From Favolaschia claudopus (lineage: Eukaryota; Basidiomycota; Agaricomycetes; Agaricales; Mycenaceae), in assembly GCA_037176885.1 (NCBI GenBank), contig JAWWNJ010000010.1:1302001-1366000 (forward strand): DNA of 64,000 nt. Reading direction: 5' to 3'. How positions within the stretch are numbered: position 1 is the stretch's first letter; each line of letters starts with the position of its first letter. Made by a program: the position numbers and the translations under genes. The notes beneath the pieces were generated by a model, which saw nothing but the letters and a program-made list of their open reading frames with translations, searched no databases and was not told where the DNA came from. Shown here one piece after another: positions 32,309 through 42,436 of the stretch.

Positions 32309-33767
32309 CTACGAGAGAGTATCGATCTCGGAAGGAAATGCAATCCCTGGGTGCGTCTTTGCCCATTCGAGCCGCTCTCTTACCCATTTCTCTTGATTCA
32401 TCCAGACCCCGACATTGAAACTCAAAAGGTTAGTAAATTCGCGGAACGGTCGACCTTGCTCCAACGCCCGTATCCATTCTCCATCTGGATCGAGCTCTTG
32501 GATCCTTTTCATGAATAAATTACGAAGCAGTTGCTTGTCTTCGGCCGAACCACCCTCATGACTCCCATCCCACTCGTCGTAGTCTTGCAGCCATCGCGGC
32601 AAGTATGCGCATTCCCATAATGGCGCTACAGTCGCGCCTTCGAAGTCTATGATTCCGGTAACATGCCCCGTCTCTTCATCGATCTATAAGAAGTTGACGA
32701 GTTGTGAGTGAATGCAGATAACACTGGTGCGCTAACCATCATATTGGACAGCCTGAAGTCATCCAAGCGAATTGAGAACGGGTGTTCCGGACTTGTCAAT
32801 GGTTCGGACACGCAGATTTCCCCGGGATAGAGCGAGCAGAGTTCGACCGCCTTTTCTAGAACGGTTCTACCCAGCTCGAGGCGCTCTTCGTCGCCATGTA
32901 ATTCATGCTCCAGAATCCGCTGCCGATACTCTCTGACAAGAAAGAGCTCTGCTTCCAAGAAACTCCGCAAATATCCCGTCACGGTGGTGAATGGCCCACG
33001 AAGCGAAGCGAGTTCGCGATATGTGGATGAGTCAAGCCTTACCCATCCATCCAAGGCTCGATAAAAGGGGGTCGCAATTATTGGGCCTACAACTTGCTTC
33101 CCATCATCATCGGTGTACAGTGAGCCGGCGGTGTCGGATCGGAGGCGGAAGAGCTGAACTATGAAATCCGCGATTTCGGAAACCATCACTTGCTTCAATT
33201 CCAAAGGCAGCGTGTCCCAAACGCTGTTGGCGGAAACGCCGCTGATCTAGACTGGATTAGAACATAGTCGACTGAACGGTCATCGACGAGATAACCTTTC
33301 CAAGGATCATATACTCAAGGCCGACAGGGTTGTCACTGTCCAAGTTCCAACCAAACACCTTTGGTATATGCATCGTCGTGTTTGACGCGATATATTTCAT
33401 TGTAGCGATCTTTTATCCAGGATTATTACTGATCAGCCTCTGGGATGAAGACATGCAATTCTGCTGACCTCTGATTCAAGTTTGTCTCGGGGGAATGCAG
33501 GAGCAGCTACACGAGCAAGGACGCCAATCGACTCCTCGTTGGAACATGCTTCGTAAATCTGGGGAGGATGAGTGTTGTCAAACGAACTCGAAGTCCACCA
33601 GCCTTGTGATAGCCTCCCTCTGCCAATTTGACCAAATCGCATTCTTTCTCGACGCATCTGTTAACAGCTTGCTTGAGCTCTGTAAGAGAAAATGGGTCGG
33701 ACGGAAATTCTTTGTCGCTATCATATCCGAATTCTGAGCATTGGTCGTTCTCAATTGCAGGGGTCAT
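32309..33767 (-). CDS. Aminoglycoside phosphotransferase-like kinase (APH family)
   Basis: Minus-strand multi-exon gene starting MTPAIENDQCSEFGYDSDKE. Motifs: KLAEGGYHK (glycine loop), VLARVAAPAFPRDKLESE and IATMKYIASNTTMHIPKVFG (ATP-binding lysine region), EYMILGKISG, and GYLRSFLEAELFLV. The catalytic loop is IRLDDFRLSNMM (Asp and Asn present) and the metal-binding Asp is in TGIIDFEGATVAPLWE. This is the large fungal APH/choline-kinase-like family of unknown substrate. The join after GGYHK is awkward: only a GC-AG intron of 48 nt (non-standard donor) gives GGYHK-IYEACSNEES in frame. Otherwise a +1 frameshift must be assumed. All kinase residues are otherwise intact. Confidence 0.8.
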
Positions 33768-34551
33768 CGTGTTGGTGGGAAGTCGCGGTGGTAGAAAGGT
33801 GTAGAGGTTTCTATAATAATCACTTCTGCACGAGGCTTGAGCCGCTCGACGGTCGGTGGATTTTCATTCCGGTCAAGGTAGTACGCATCAGCAGGATTTG
33901 CCGCAGCTGCTACGCTTAAACACGGCGACCTCATCGGGATGGATATCTCGGGCATGAAATAGCATCGAACATACACCCGGCGTCCAATTCCAACGAACAC
34001 ACGAATTCGGAATCAGAACACCGACCGACTCGGCGACTCCTAGGCTACAATGCAACTTCACTTTGTCGGCTCAATAGCAGCCCTCACAGTGCGCAACTCC
34101 CCGATATTCAAAACCCACTTCCTATGCGTTATCGTCTTCTCCACTGGCATCTTCGGCTTCGTGAACGCCGTCCCCTTGCCTTCGCAAGGTGTGGAGCATT
34201 TGGGGAAATAGCCCAATTTTGCTGCGCGTTTAGTACTTACCGAATCCATCGTGCTTCGGGACAGGGCATAGGTCGAACGCCCCCACGCTGCAGCGTGTTC
34301 CTGGTCGGCGGCAAGACGCAGGAAGGACACGTCCATCTGAACATAGTCATACCTCCCCAAAATGATGAGTCAGGCCGGCGATCGCATGGAACCTCGGGAG
34401 ATGAAACCCTGCTCATTTTAATTGCATATACACTCATACACAACGCCAAAGGAGGCAGAATTAACTGTGTTGCTCGCGAGACTCGGAGAGTCGAAACGAC
34501 GATTCAGATGAGGACCACTCACGAATTAATCTGACTCGGTATCAATGCATT
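33768..34551. other. Intergenic with one possible small secreted peptide
   Basis: About 0.8 kb between the APH-like gene start and the stop of tannase-family copy 3. No domain is recognised. A 53-codon frame at 34050-34211 (+) is listed separately. Confidence 0.4.
34050..34211 (+). CDS. Possible 53-residue secreted or membrane peptide
   Basis: ATG frame of 53 residues starting MQLHFVGSIAAL with a hydrophobic stretch (FLCVIVFSTGIFGFVNA) that looks like a late signal peptide or single membrane helix, then VPLPSQGVEHLGK. There is no homology I recognise and no paired exon. It could be chance; it is recorded because the hydrophobic core is long and the start context (ACAATGC) is acceptable. Confidence 0.15.
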   Translation: MQLHFVGSIAALTVRNSPIFKTHFLCVIVFSTGIFGFVNAVPLPSQGVEHLGK

Positions 34552-36311
34552 CTATTCTTCGCAGACAAACTTGCCCTTCCACCACCATTTCTCCTTCTTC
34601 CAGACACTCCGCTGCGGATACCTACAGTGCACGCGCCGTGTCCACCCATTGTCCTTCGTACCGATGATGGTATTCGGTGCGACGCCACCCTCAACCCAGT
34701 CCACCAGCGCGAGAAGGATGTTATGCGAGCTGGCGTTGACGGCATTCGTCGGGGCGTTAAGCTGGCTGTAGCGTTTGAGTCAACACAAATTAATCTGAGG
34801 CTAAGGGAAGATACACGAACCCAAAACGGCCTGCACCGGGACCACCGGTGCAGTGTGCCATCCCGGGGACAAGAAAGAGACGGTAGAACGAGGCCAAGGA
34901 TGACATGCCGAGCGTGCGTGAGATGAGGTTATATACGCGCTTGGAGTTGCCTGACGCAATGAGCTGAAGGGTGTGATTTAGCATTGTAGACCATGGGAAA
35001 GACACAATACTCGCAGGATCGACGCGCCCATGATAGCTGAGAAACTTTCCTCCGCGATCTCGAAATGTTGACATGTCGCCATTGAAGGTCGCAATTCCAC
35101 CAGGGTTGATTTCGTCCATGAGCTTCAGATGCTCTGGGCCGTACTGACTAAAATCAAAGTCGGTATTGTTGAGGACGGTGTTTTGGACCCAAGACTAGTG
35201 ACGGTTGAGTGGACGACTTGCTGGACACATAGCACATACTTTGAACAAGTCGCCAATTTCTCCACTGAATGGGCCAAAAGGGATGGCTTCTGACTCTGCA
35301 CCAGGGTCGTAGCGGGGATATATTACCTCGCTGTTGTCGCCGTATAACGGGGAATAGATTTTTCGTAGAGCTTCGACTTGTGGTTCAGTAAGGCAGCGGC
35401 TGCGAGAGGTTCGTCCGCAAAGGAGCGCTTCCGGCCGAAAGTCACATAGGTCTGGCTCGGTAACAATTCCATCTCGGACACCGTCGATAGCGTCGCACTG
35501 GCGCATTACCTCCGCCGCCACGGCTCTCCATAACTCTGGTGGGATGAATGCGGGGGACGATTCAGGGTGTGGGGCGCCGATATGTTGCCCAAGCATGTAG
35601 CTCCAGTGTATCAGATGATTGAAGTCTGTTGCAGGCGCGCCAGCGAGGATACCATCGAAATCTTCGGGATATTTGAGTGCCGCTTGGGTGCCTTGGCGCC
35701 CACCGGTCGAGCATCCGAGATAGTAAGATTTGGCGTGTGGGCGGCCGTAGTACGCTTCGACGATCTGCTTCCCAATGACGGCTTCGACGTGGATGGCGCG
35801 GTAGGCAAAATCGTTGATCACTTCTGGGTGGTCGAGGAAGGGAGCGCCGCTGTAGCCGTCGTGTCCGTTATTTGAAGCAACGGTGGCGAAGTGCATGGAT
35901 GAGCCATAATCGAGATGGTCGTAGAATATGCCTGAAAGCCGATTTTAACACATACTGGCGAGAAGACCACAGTCACTTACATCCTCCAAGGCCACCATTA
36001 CCTTGCGCTAGAAATCGGCCATACCATTGATCTGGCAGCCATGCTTCGGCATGAACGACGGACGTATCGGAAGTATTGGTGAAAAATTGCACTCGGCAGA
36101 TCGGGGCAGACACATGAGCTATGGGGTCGCATGTTCCGAGGGTTGCGACTCTGGAACCACCAGGCACATAAGAAACGTCGATGATGGTTGTATTTTCTAG
36201 CTGCAGCTTGGATTTGAGTGAGAGGCAGGCCGCATGGGGACTCCCGAAATCGGAAAACAAGGTGAGATTGCTTGTTAAAAGGCTTGAGAGGAAGATGCGA
36301 GACAATTCCAT
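34552..36311 (-). CDS. Tannase/feruloyl esterase family protein, copy 3
   Basis: Third tannase/feruloyl esterase family gene, with the same exon layout as copies 1 and 2. It starts MELSRIFLSSLLTSNLTLFS, a signal-peptide-like sequence. Motifs: WLPDQWYGRFLAQGNGGLGG, YYLGCSTGGRQGTQAALKYP (Cys-Ser pair), YHGRVDP (Asp), and RVHCRYPQRSVW (His-Cys pair), so the CS-D-HC triad is complete. The lid has DAIDGVRDGIVTEPDLCDF. The C-terminus (KKEKWWWKGKFVCEE) is longer and differs from copies 1 and 2. It lies on the same strand as the GH54 gene, 288 bp downstream of its stop. A feruloyl esterase role next to an arabinofuranosidase is plausible but not proven. Confidence 0.87.
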
Positions 36312-36598
36312 AATTCCGCTTATAGCCTTATACGGGATTGTGCAGTGGTTCGGAGCTCTATGGAAGGGTTGGGCTACTAGACTTCAAGGGCAAGTAGAGG
36401 ACTGGTCGAGGAGAATTCAGAAGGGAGGACAAGGGACAAATCATGCCGTCACGATGTGTCACAGAGAGGCGAGAAATTGGCCAGAAATCACGTTTGCATT
36501 TTTCTACCCTCATAAAAAGAATACAATTCAACAACAGTAGTGCCACATTCACTTTCGCCAGTGCTTTGGGTTTTTTGTACAACTACAGTGCTTTCGTC

Positions 36599-38208
36599 TC
36601 AAGCGAAGGCGGGCACGACGACAAAACTGGCATCGTCATTGAACGATGTCTTCGCATCGAAAGTGTTCGCGCCGCCATTGCTCGAAGCGTACATCAAGGC
36701 ATTGTAATGCCTGAAATAATGAGCAGGGTAATTGAATGACCGAATCGTATTGCCCTGCCCATTCAGCCCCGCCTTATAGCACCACGTCGCATCCTCGCGG
36801 AACAGCTTCGAGTTGTCGTTAGGACTAATACGCAACTGGAAGCTGGCATGGCGAATAAAGTTTCCGGGGGTATCACGCGATTCGAACGACACACACTCGC
36901 TGTTCGCGAGACCAGCGACGACGTTCCAGCTTGCGGAGAGTTTGAGCGCCGCGCTGTCGCCCGAGGTGACGACCTGCGTGTTGACAGTCGTGCCGCTGTG
37001 CGCGATGTACCGCGTCGTGCAGCATGCGGTCGTGGCGCGGAGGGAGACCGTGGACCCAGGGCGGATGGCAGGTCCACTCGTTATGTTGGTTGCGGAATAA
37101 CGAGCTGCGACGATGTCGGCCTGCACTGAATTTTCCGTTGCGTCGGAGGGGTAGCCGGAAGTCATCACGCCTTCGTAGAATGTGCCCTGCGCCCGGTTGC
37201 TGTTGTCTCCGCCAATACCAAGAATGATGGAGCCCTCCTTGTTCATGGGATTATATCCACCGCTGGGGCGCACGCCGCTGTAGTACGTCGCGAGCGAGCC
37301 AGCGTTGCTGTTGCCACCACGCACCGACCAGTGGTTTCCCGGCTCACCTTTCACAACGGCGGTGACGAAGCGAGAAGTGACAGTCGGATTGTTGGGATTG
37401 ACACTCTTGTCCGGTCCGGTGAAGAGGCCTTGCTCCAAATCAGCGAGAACCCAGGGACCACTTCCCGCGCCTGTGGCGAAGCCGGTACCGAGCCCGAAGT
37501 AGATAGTCTCCATATGCCCCTTGCCTGTGTCAGTAGAGGAAGTCTCCGCATTGCCATAGTCAAAACAGCAGCCGTCATTGTAGTGGGTGCCATCAAAGAC
37601 CGCGTACATGCCCTCTGCAGCGTCGCCCTTGAGACAATAATCAGCATGCGGACATGAACATTGAGATGCATTCACACTCACCACAGCAATACCATTGGTC
37701 GCATCGTTCCGGTACCTATTTCAACGACCATCTTCAGAAAAGTTCAGGATCTTGCAGACGAGATTTACCCCGTTCCCGGAGCTACAAATACACCATATGC
37801 TTTGTGCCCGTTCAGCGTCACAGGCGCAGCATCAGCGGCTGCCTCGTTGTCGAAACCACCGGGATCAGTGCCGGCGGCGTTTCCACCTGGCGGAGCTTTA
37901 CTAAGATGATTGCTTCGTCCTGACTGGTCGTAGATGATGTGGATGAGACAGGTCGTGCCAGCACAGAAGGACTCTTGCGTTGCGGCATTGGCGACGCCGC
38001 CTGCGGAGAGTGGAAGGATGTCGCGAGTTGCACTATCAGAACCACGCTGGACTTGGTAGAGCGGGCCAGAGTATGCGTTGAACAGTGCACGGGTGGTGCT
38101 ATGTGCTGCAACGCAAGGCGTACCCCCAGAGGCGTAAATGTCGCAAGGACCTGCCGCGACCAGGGTAGCGGCAAGCCATAATGCGAGGAGTGAGGAGAAG
38201 GGGAACAT
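36599..38208 (-). CDS. abfB: GH54 alpha-L-arabinofuranosidase with CBM42
   Basis: Three exons with short introns after APGTG and after NDATNGIAV. The signal peptide MFPFSSLLALWLAATLVAA is followed by GPCDIYASGGTPCVAAHSTT, the conserved start of the GH54 catalytic domain. The nucleophile region is CCFDYGNAETSSTDTGKGHM (Glu) and the acid/base Asp is in ILGIGGDNSN, matching E221 and D297 of the Aspergillus kawachii enzyme. The disulfide-rich substrate region (CAGTTCLIHIIYDQSG) is intact. From about residue 330 the arabinose-binding CBM42 beta-trefoil follows, with SWNVVAGLANSECVSFESRD and WCYKAGLNGQ. The enzyme is secreted and removes arabinose side chains from arabinoxylan and arabinan. Start chosen for the signal peptide. 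About 500 residues, normal for the family. Confidence 0.95.
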
Positions 38209-39027
38209 TTTTGTTGATCGTTTTGTCAATGTGGTCGAGCATTTTGAAGCCGTGGGGGACCAACATCAATATCGTCACGCGGGCAGCGCCGAGAACAACG
38301 ACAAAGCCAAAGCCAGAGCGTTGCACGAGTGTGGGCAGGAGTTCGGGAGCATGGAACCGCAACTTCGACGAGTAAATGTCAATATGAAGGCGATCGCCAT
38401 TGATTCCACGCGGGAGGGTAGGGGAAGGTGACGATGGCCGTTGTCTGCTGACCTCCGTTGACCACAAGCCAACCCACAGATGAACCGCGACACTGACAGA
38501 AACGCGAGAGTATCAAGATTCAAAGTGCAGAACCCGTACACATCCGGCCTTCCTTCCTGCCTTCAAGATGGGCAATTGTTCAACTTGAACAATACAGTAT
38601 CTTGCTATAGATGTTTCTCCAACGACGTTCCCGACTCTGAAAACGGAGCAAGCAGATAGTACAGAAGCGCATAGCAGCGCTGCGGCTCAGCCTGAGTTGT
38701 GAAAATTCGCAAAGGCGATGTGACGTTTGTCACATCGTTTGTCACATCCAGTCACAGGCGGAAACTGTCGGCTACTGTCGGTCCGCACGTCCGCAGGTTC
38801 CTGAACTGAACAACTTCGCCAGCTACGAACCGCCGCCAGAAGCTACCTTGCATTCTGTCCAACGACCCCGAGAAAACATGGATACATATATAGAAAATCC
38901 GAACTTGCATGATACATAGGTCTTCATCGACAGCATTAGTGAGTATATATTGTAAGGTCCGTTTCAAGTCTTCCTCTAGTTGAGCCCGTTAATTTCACTC
39001 ATTCGAATCCAGACAATGAAGGGATTC
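38209..39027. other. Intergenic, GH54 promoter side
   Basis: About 0.8 kb without a supported gene. It contains the palindrome-like GCGATGTGACGTTTGTCACATCG near 38715 and the AT-rich GATACATATATAG near 38881. It separates the GH54 start from the 3' end of the next minus-strand gene. Confidence 0.4.
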
Positions 39028-39681
39028 CTAATCCCATTCCGATAATCCCGTGTCTGGGTCGATCACCTGTGTCTCCGCTTCTCGCAACTGGTCGGCGAAA
39101 GTCACCCTCAAGTTTCGAGGTCGCGGAGTCGCTCCTGCAAATACACGGGATGGCGGCGCGGTCCGTCGTGAAGATTCTGGGCTATGGAACGGCGACAGAA
39201 GAACAGCACCCGTTCCCCTGGGCGTCCTGGGACCAGCGCCTGTTCCTCTCGGCGTCGAATCCGCAGATTGATTGAGCACCAGCGTATCTTCTCCTCTCAA
39301 CGGGCGTACCCCTCTGCCGCTGTCAATATCCAGGTCTCGCTGTCGTTCAGCCGCCTCCCTCTCTTCTTTGCTTGGTGGCAGCATCGAGTTTCGTTTCCCA
39401 GGTGTTTGCTGCGCCTCTCGTATCTCGTCGTTCATGTTTGCAAGGGAATGCGTTGGAGTGCACGTCGGGCCTTGGGGGTAGAATGCGTGGCCGAAATGGA
39501 ATACTGGCCCACTGTCAGACCCTACAGAGGAGGAGGAATTGGAGGGCGTCAGCGGAGGCAGGGGACCACCAAAGACTTCTCCCCAGCCCGGAGTATGAAA
39601 TCGTGCCTCGGCTTGTGCGGTGATCTCAATTCTCTCTGCCTCTTGCTCGCGCGCCGCTCTAGCCTGGCTACGCGTTTGCAT
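39028..39681 (-). CDS. Disordered protein of unknown function (217 aa)
   Basis: Single-exon minus-strand frame starting MQTRSQARAAREQEAERIEI, the first true ATG. The protein is mostly disordered: an Ala/Glu/Arg-rich N-terminal helix, a Ser/Pro middle, an Asn/Glu/Arg stretch (LANMNDEIREAQQTPGKRNS) and Thr-Pro-Arg repeats (STPRGTGAGPRTPRGTGAVL). The end, RNLRVTFADQLREAETQVID, is more regular. No known domain, signal peptide or membrane segment. Multiple Ser-Pro and Thr-Pro sites suggest a phosphorylated regulatory protein, which is inference. No function assigned. Confidence 0.5.
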   Translation of the reverse strand: MQTRSQARAAREQEAERIEITAQAEARFHTPGWGEVFGGPLPPLTPSNSSSSVGSDSGPVFHFGHAFYPQGPTCTPTHSLANMNDEIREAQQTPGKRNSMLPPSKEEREAAERQRDLDIDSGRGVRPLRGEDTLVLNQSADSTPRGTGAGPRTPRGTGAVLLSPFHSPESSRRTAPPSRVFAGATPRPRNLRVTFADQLREAETQVIDPDTGLSEWD

Positions 39682-39940
39682 CGGTAGGGAAGTTGTAGTG
39701 GTGAAGTGGGCGTTCGTTGTGTGGCTCAAGGTATGGTTTGATCTACCACTTATTCTGACTTGCTTTTCTTATATATTGTCAAAAGGCTTTGACGTTGATA
39801 GTGTGTGGCACTGGGAATGTGGTAACGAGTACAAAGCGTCGCGCTTTTGTACTTTCAGAAAGAGTCATTCTTGTGGCTGTGTGTCACCTTCCATATTTGG
39901 ACTTCTATGGTCTTGAGCCTTGAGGGCGGGACGTCGGGAC

Positions 39941-39971
39941 CGACGGACGGTGTTCAAACCTCCGTCCGTCG
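39941..39971. repeat. Perfect 10-bp inverted repeat with 11-bp spacer
   Basis: CGACGGACGG at 39941-39950 is the exact reverse complement of CCGTCCGTCG at 39962-39971, separated by TGTTCAAACCT. The CGG half-sites facing a spacer resemble binding sites of dimeric zinc-cluster activators, which is inference. Confidence 0.8.
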
Positions 39972-40064
39972 GGCAAACCTCGCATCGCTGTCTCATGCAT
40001 GGCGCGCGACAACTCGTTCAGACCCGCCACATCCATCGTGTACCACAGCCGACGCATAACGCAC

Positions 40065-40241
40065 TGCTTTGACCTGCTTTGATGGTGACTGCTTTGGCGC
40101 AAAGCATTTGATCCGCCCGGCGCGCTTTGACATGGTCAAAGCTTCGGCGACTGAGTTTTGAAAAACGCTTGGAAACGCTTTGGCGTTCGCTTGAACTTGC
40201 CTTTCTCGGAAAGATTGAGGTAGACAATGGTGGACGCTTTG
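40065..40241. promoter_or_regulatory. Cluster of GCTTTG/CAAAGC motifs
   Basis: About eight copies of GCTTTG or its complement CAAAGC in some 180 bp (for example CTGCTTTGAC, CTGCTTTGAT, GCGCTTTGAC, GGTCAAAGC, AACGCTTTGG, GACGCTTTGC), ending just before a TATA box. The density suggests a promoter module bound by one factor. Confidence 0.5.
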
Positions 40242-40246
40242 CCAGG

Positions 40247-40253
40247 TATAAAG
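40247..40253 (+). promoter_or_regulatory. TATA box for the gene at 40354
   Basis: TATAAAG in the context CCAGGTATAAAGCC, about 107 bp before the predicted start codon, fitting a transcription start near 40280 and a leader of about 75 nt. Confidence 0.55.
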
Positions 40254-40353
40254 CCAATGCGACGGATGCCACTCAACCACAATACAGACCCCCCTCACAA
40301 CACTCGCTTCTCTTCATCTGAAAGAATCCCACCTCCTTGCTGCCAGCCTGACA

Positions 40354-41395
40354 ATGTCCCAGTGCTCAAACGCTTTCTCAAACGGTGGTGATGTACGCAG
40401 TCCAAGTTCCCCACTCTCATCGCATCCATACTCACTTCCTCCCTTTCATGCAGCACCAAAGCTTTCCTCAATTCGGGCCTACGCCCTCTCTGCGCCAGTC
40501 TAGCCATGCTAGCACTACGGAGGCAGCCAGCACATCCAGCGCATTCGAAGCAGACGAATCCGGTTGTTTCGATCCCTCCTCGCCCTCATCAGACCCTCTC
40601 CCTCCAGAGCAGATCCACTTCGCCATGGAGGTCTCACGGCTGCTCTTACAGAAACATCGGCGCCCGGGACGATTCTTGGTCCGCCATCCGAACGTTGCGA
40701 ATGAGCCGCTTTTTGGTTGTGATTTTGCGGATGCGGAGCCCTGTTGCTCTGCGGCATCGTCGTCGTTCGCAGTATCTCCTGAGGATTCGGCGGCGGCGGC
40801 TACTGAGGCAGCAGCTCCGTTTTCACCACCCACTCCTGTTTTCGAATACAAGTCGCCGTTTTTCTCGACCACGTCCTCATTCTCTTCAACCGCAGAGCCA
40901 TCCTCCGTTAATCAATTGAATACCGATATGAGGTCGACGCGGAAAGTACGAAAGGTCTACCACGCGTCACAACCCCTCGGCCACAACCCAGCCTCAGTCG
41001 CACACTGGGAACGTCACCGCCAGCGCTGGCGCGACGTTTTCGACGAGGTCGACCAAGACCCACAAGACGCATTCATGATTCCGCTTCGGTTTCAAGACCT
41101 TCCCTGGCCCATCACGTACAACATGGCTCTCACCGAAGCACATATCCAACGCGATCTTGTGCGTTGGTTTGTCATTGGTAGCGCCGGGGGTCTGGATGTG
41201 GATGCGAGACTGACTGGCGATGTTCCGCTGTATGCGGTTCAGAGATTGGACGAGGAGATCGCTAGATGGAAGGAAGTTGATGAGCACTTTCTGAGCAGGT
41301 TGATAGAGCAGGATAGGGAGGCAGTCGAAACTGCTGTTGGGATGGTTTTAGATATTTTGGTCGATGCGCGGCGGGAGGTTGAGCTGTTGGGATGA
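40354..41395 (+). CDS. Protein of unknown function (Ser/Ala-rich N-terminus, helical C-terminus)
   Basis: Two exons: 40354-40392 (MSQCSNAFSNGGD) and 40454-41395, joined by a 61-nt GT-AG intron; this ATG is preferred over the later in-frame ATG at 40391 inside the intron. Residues 14-190 are Ser/Pro/Ala-rich and probably disordered. The ordered C-terminus begins ARKVYHASQPLG-like (KVRKVYHASQPLGHNPASVA) and continues HWERHRQRWRDVFDEVDQDP, IPLRFQDLPWPITYNMALTE and IQRDLVRWFVIG, ending in a helix. Similar 'ERxRW...F.DLPWP...LT...I..FL' patterns occur in many uncharacterised Agaricomycete proteins. No signal peptide or catalytic motif. Function unknown. Confidence 0.6.
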
Positions 41396-42436
41396 TCAGT
41401 TTTCTATGTCCGACTCGCCCTAGTTGACCTCATGACTCCATTATGGATATGCACTATTTAAGTATCTCGATTCTTTATCAAGTTTATGCTGCGTCGTCTT
41501 TCTCGAATTTCTGCTCCTGAATTTTGTACGTTATTAGCAACTTCAAGGAGCTTCAAGGGAAGCGGGTGGCTGTGGGGCATTTTCAAACCAACTTGAACTT
41601 CGACCACAACATGCTCAGTTCCTTGCCAGCTAAGCGACCTCTGTGAGGGGCCTGAGGGCCTTGCTCAGGATTCGTGGTGCCCACTGGATCCCACTCAGCA
41701 ACAATACAGCCGAAGTTCGTCCAAAAACGTCGATCTTCACCTATCTTCGCTCCGAGTGACCATGCTTCGAAGACTCGAGCTCGCATATCCGTCAGCTTTC
41801 TTTCAAGTACAGGGTACATCGAACGGGCACGGATCGCCTCCAAGATTGTTGGTGTTCCTGGGTTAACCAATGCCTCGCCTCAGTCCTTCGTCAGCCAACG
41901 CTCCGCTGAAGCTCAGAGACTGCATCGATTCGTCGCCTTTCTGAAAACTTGATACGCCCACTCAGATAGTGAGTCTTTTCTCATGACGTTCGAGCCCTCG
42001 GAGGATGAATGGGGGAATTGGCTAGTTCTTCTCGTCTTAACGAAGACTCGACATCATATCGTGCTCCGGCCGTCCTTTAGCGCGCGCAATGCTACGAGAC
42101 GATACACAGGCAGAACGGAGGCCGTGCTCGAGTCAATCACCATATCTTCTATCATTCGCTGTCTTCACCGTGAGTCAGTCGACGACTCGATCGGGCGCGG
42201 GATGTCCCGCCATACCCGGACCCCACGCGGAACAATCCCGAGAGCTTTCCTTTCAAAGCAGCTCGTCCATATGCACGTTTGCACCGACTTGGCAAACTCC
42301 GAGATTTCTGGCCCTCATCGATTGATTGCTGCTGACGATCAGTCATCGTATTCAAACGAATGGCGACATCTTTATCATCCTCTGAAGATTCGGCAGCAAG
42401 TTCCATCTCGCGCCCTCCATTTCTTTGTCCATTGAA
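41396..42436. other. Intergenic with a possible gene remnant
   Basis: About 1 kb. A minus-strand frame at 41583-41870 is protein-like (TILEAIRARSMYPVLERKLT, MRARVFEAWSLGAKIGEDRR, GCIVAEWDP) but has no ATG and no clear upstream exon. I cannot name it. It may be the 3' part of a decayed gene. No other supported feature. Confidence 0.35.

Larger units (their letters stand above)
39682..40353. other. Divergent promoter region with hairpin and GCTTTG cluster
   Basis: About 0.67 kb between two divergently transcribed orphan genes. It holds a perfect 10-bp inverted repeat (39941-39971), a cluster of GCTTTG/CAAAGC motifs (40065-40241) and a TATA box (40247). No coding frame is supported. Confidence 0.55.

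Noticed and set aside
36749..37684. Plus-strand frames across the GH54 gene
   Set aside because: Antisense to a well-supported catalytic and CBM42 domain.
41983..42435. 150-residue plus-strand frame before transaldolase
   Set aside because: No protein-like pattern, no domain, ends at the transaldolase start; likely the promoter.
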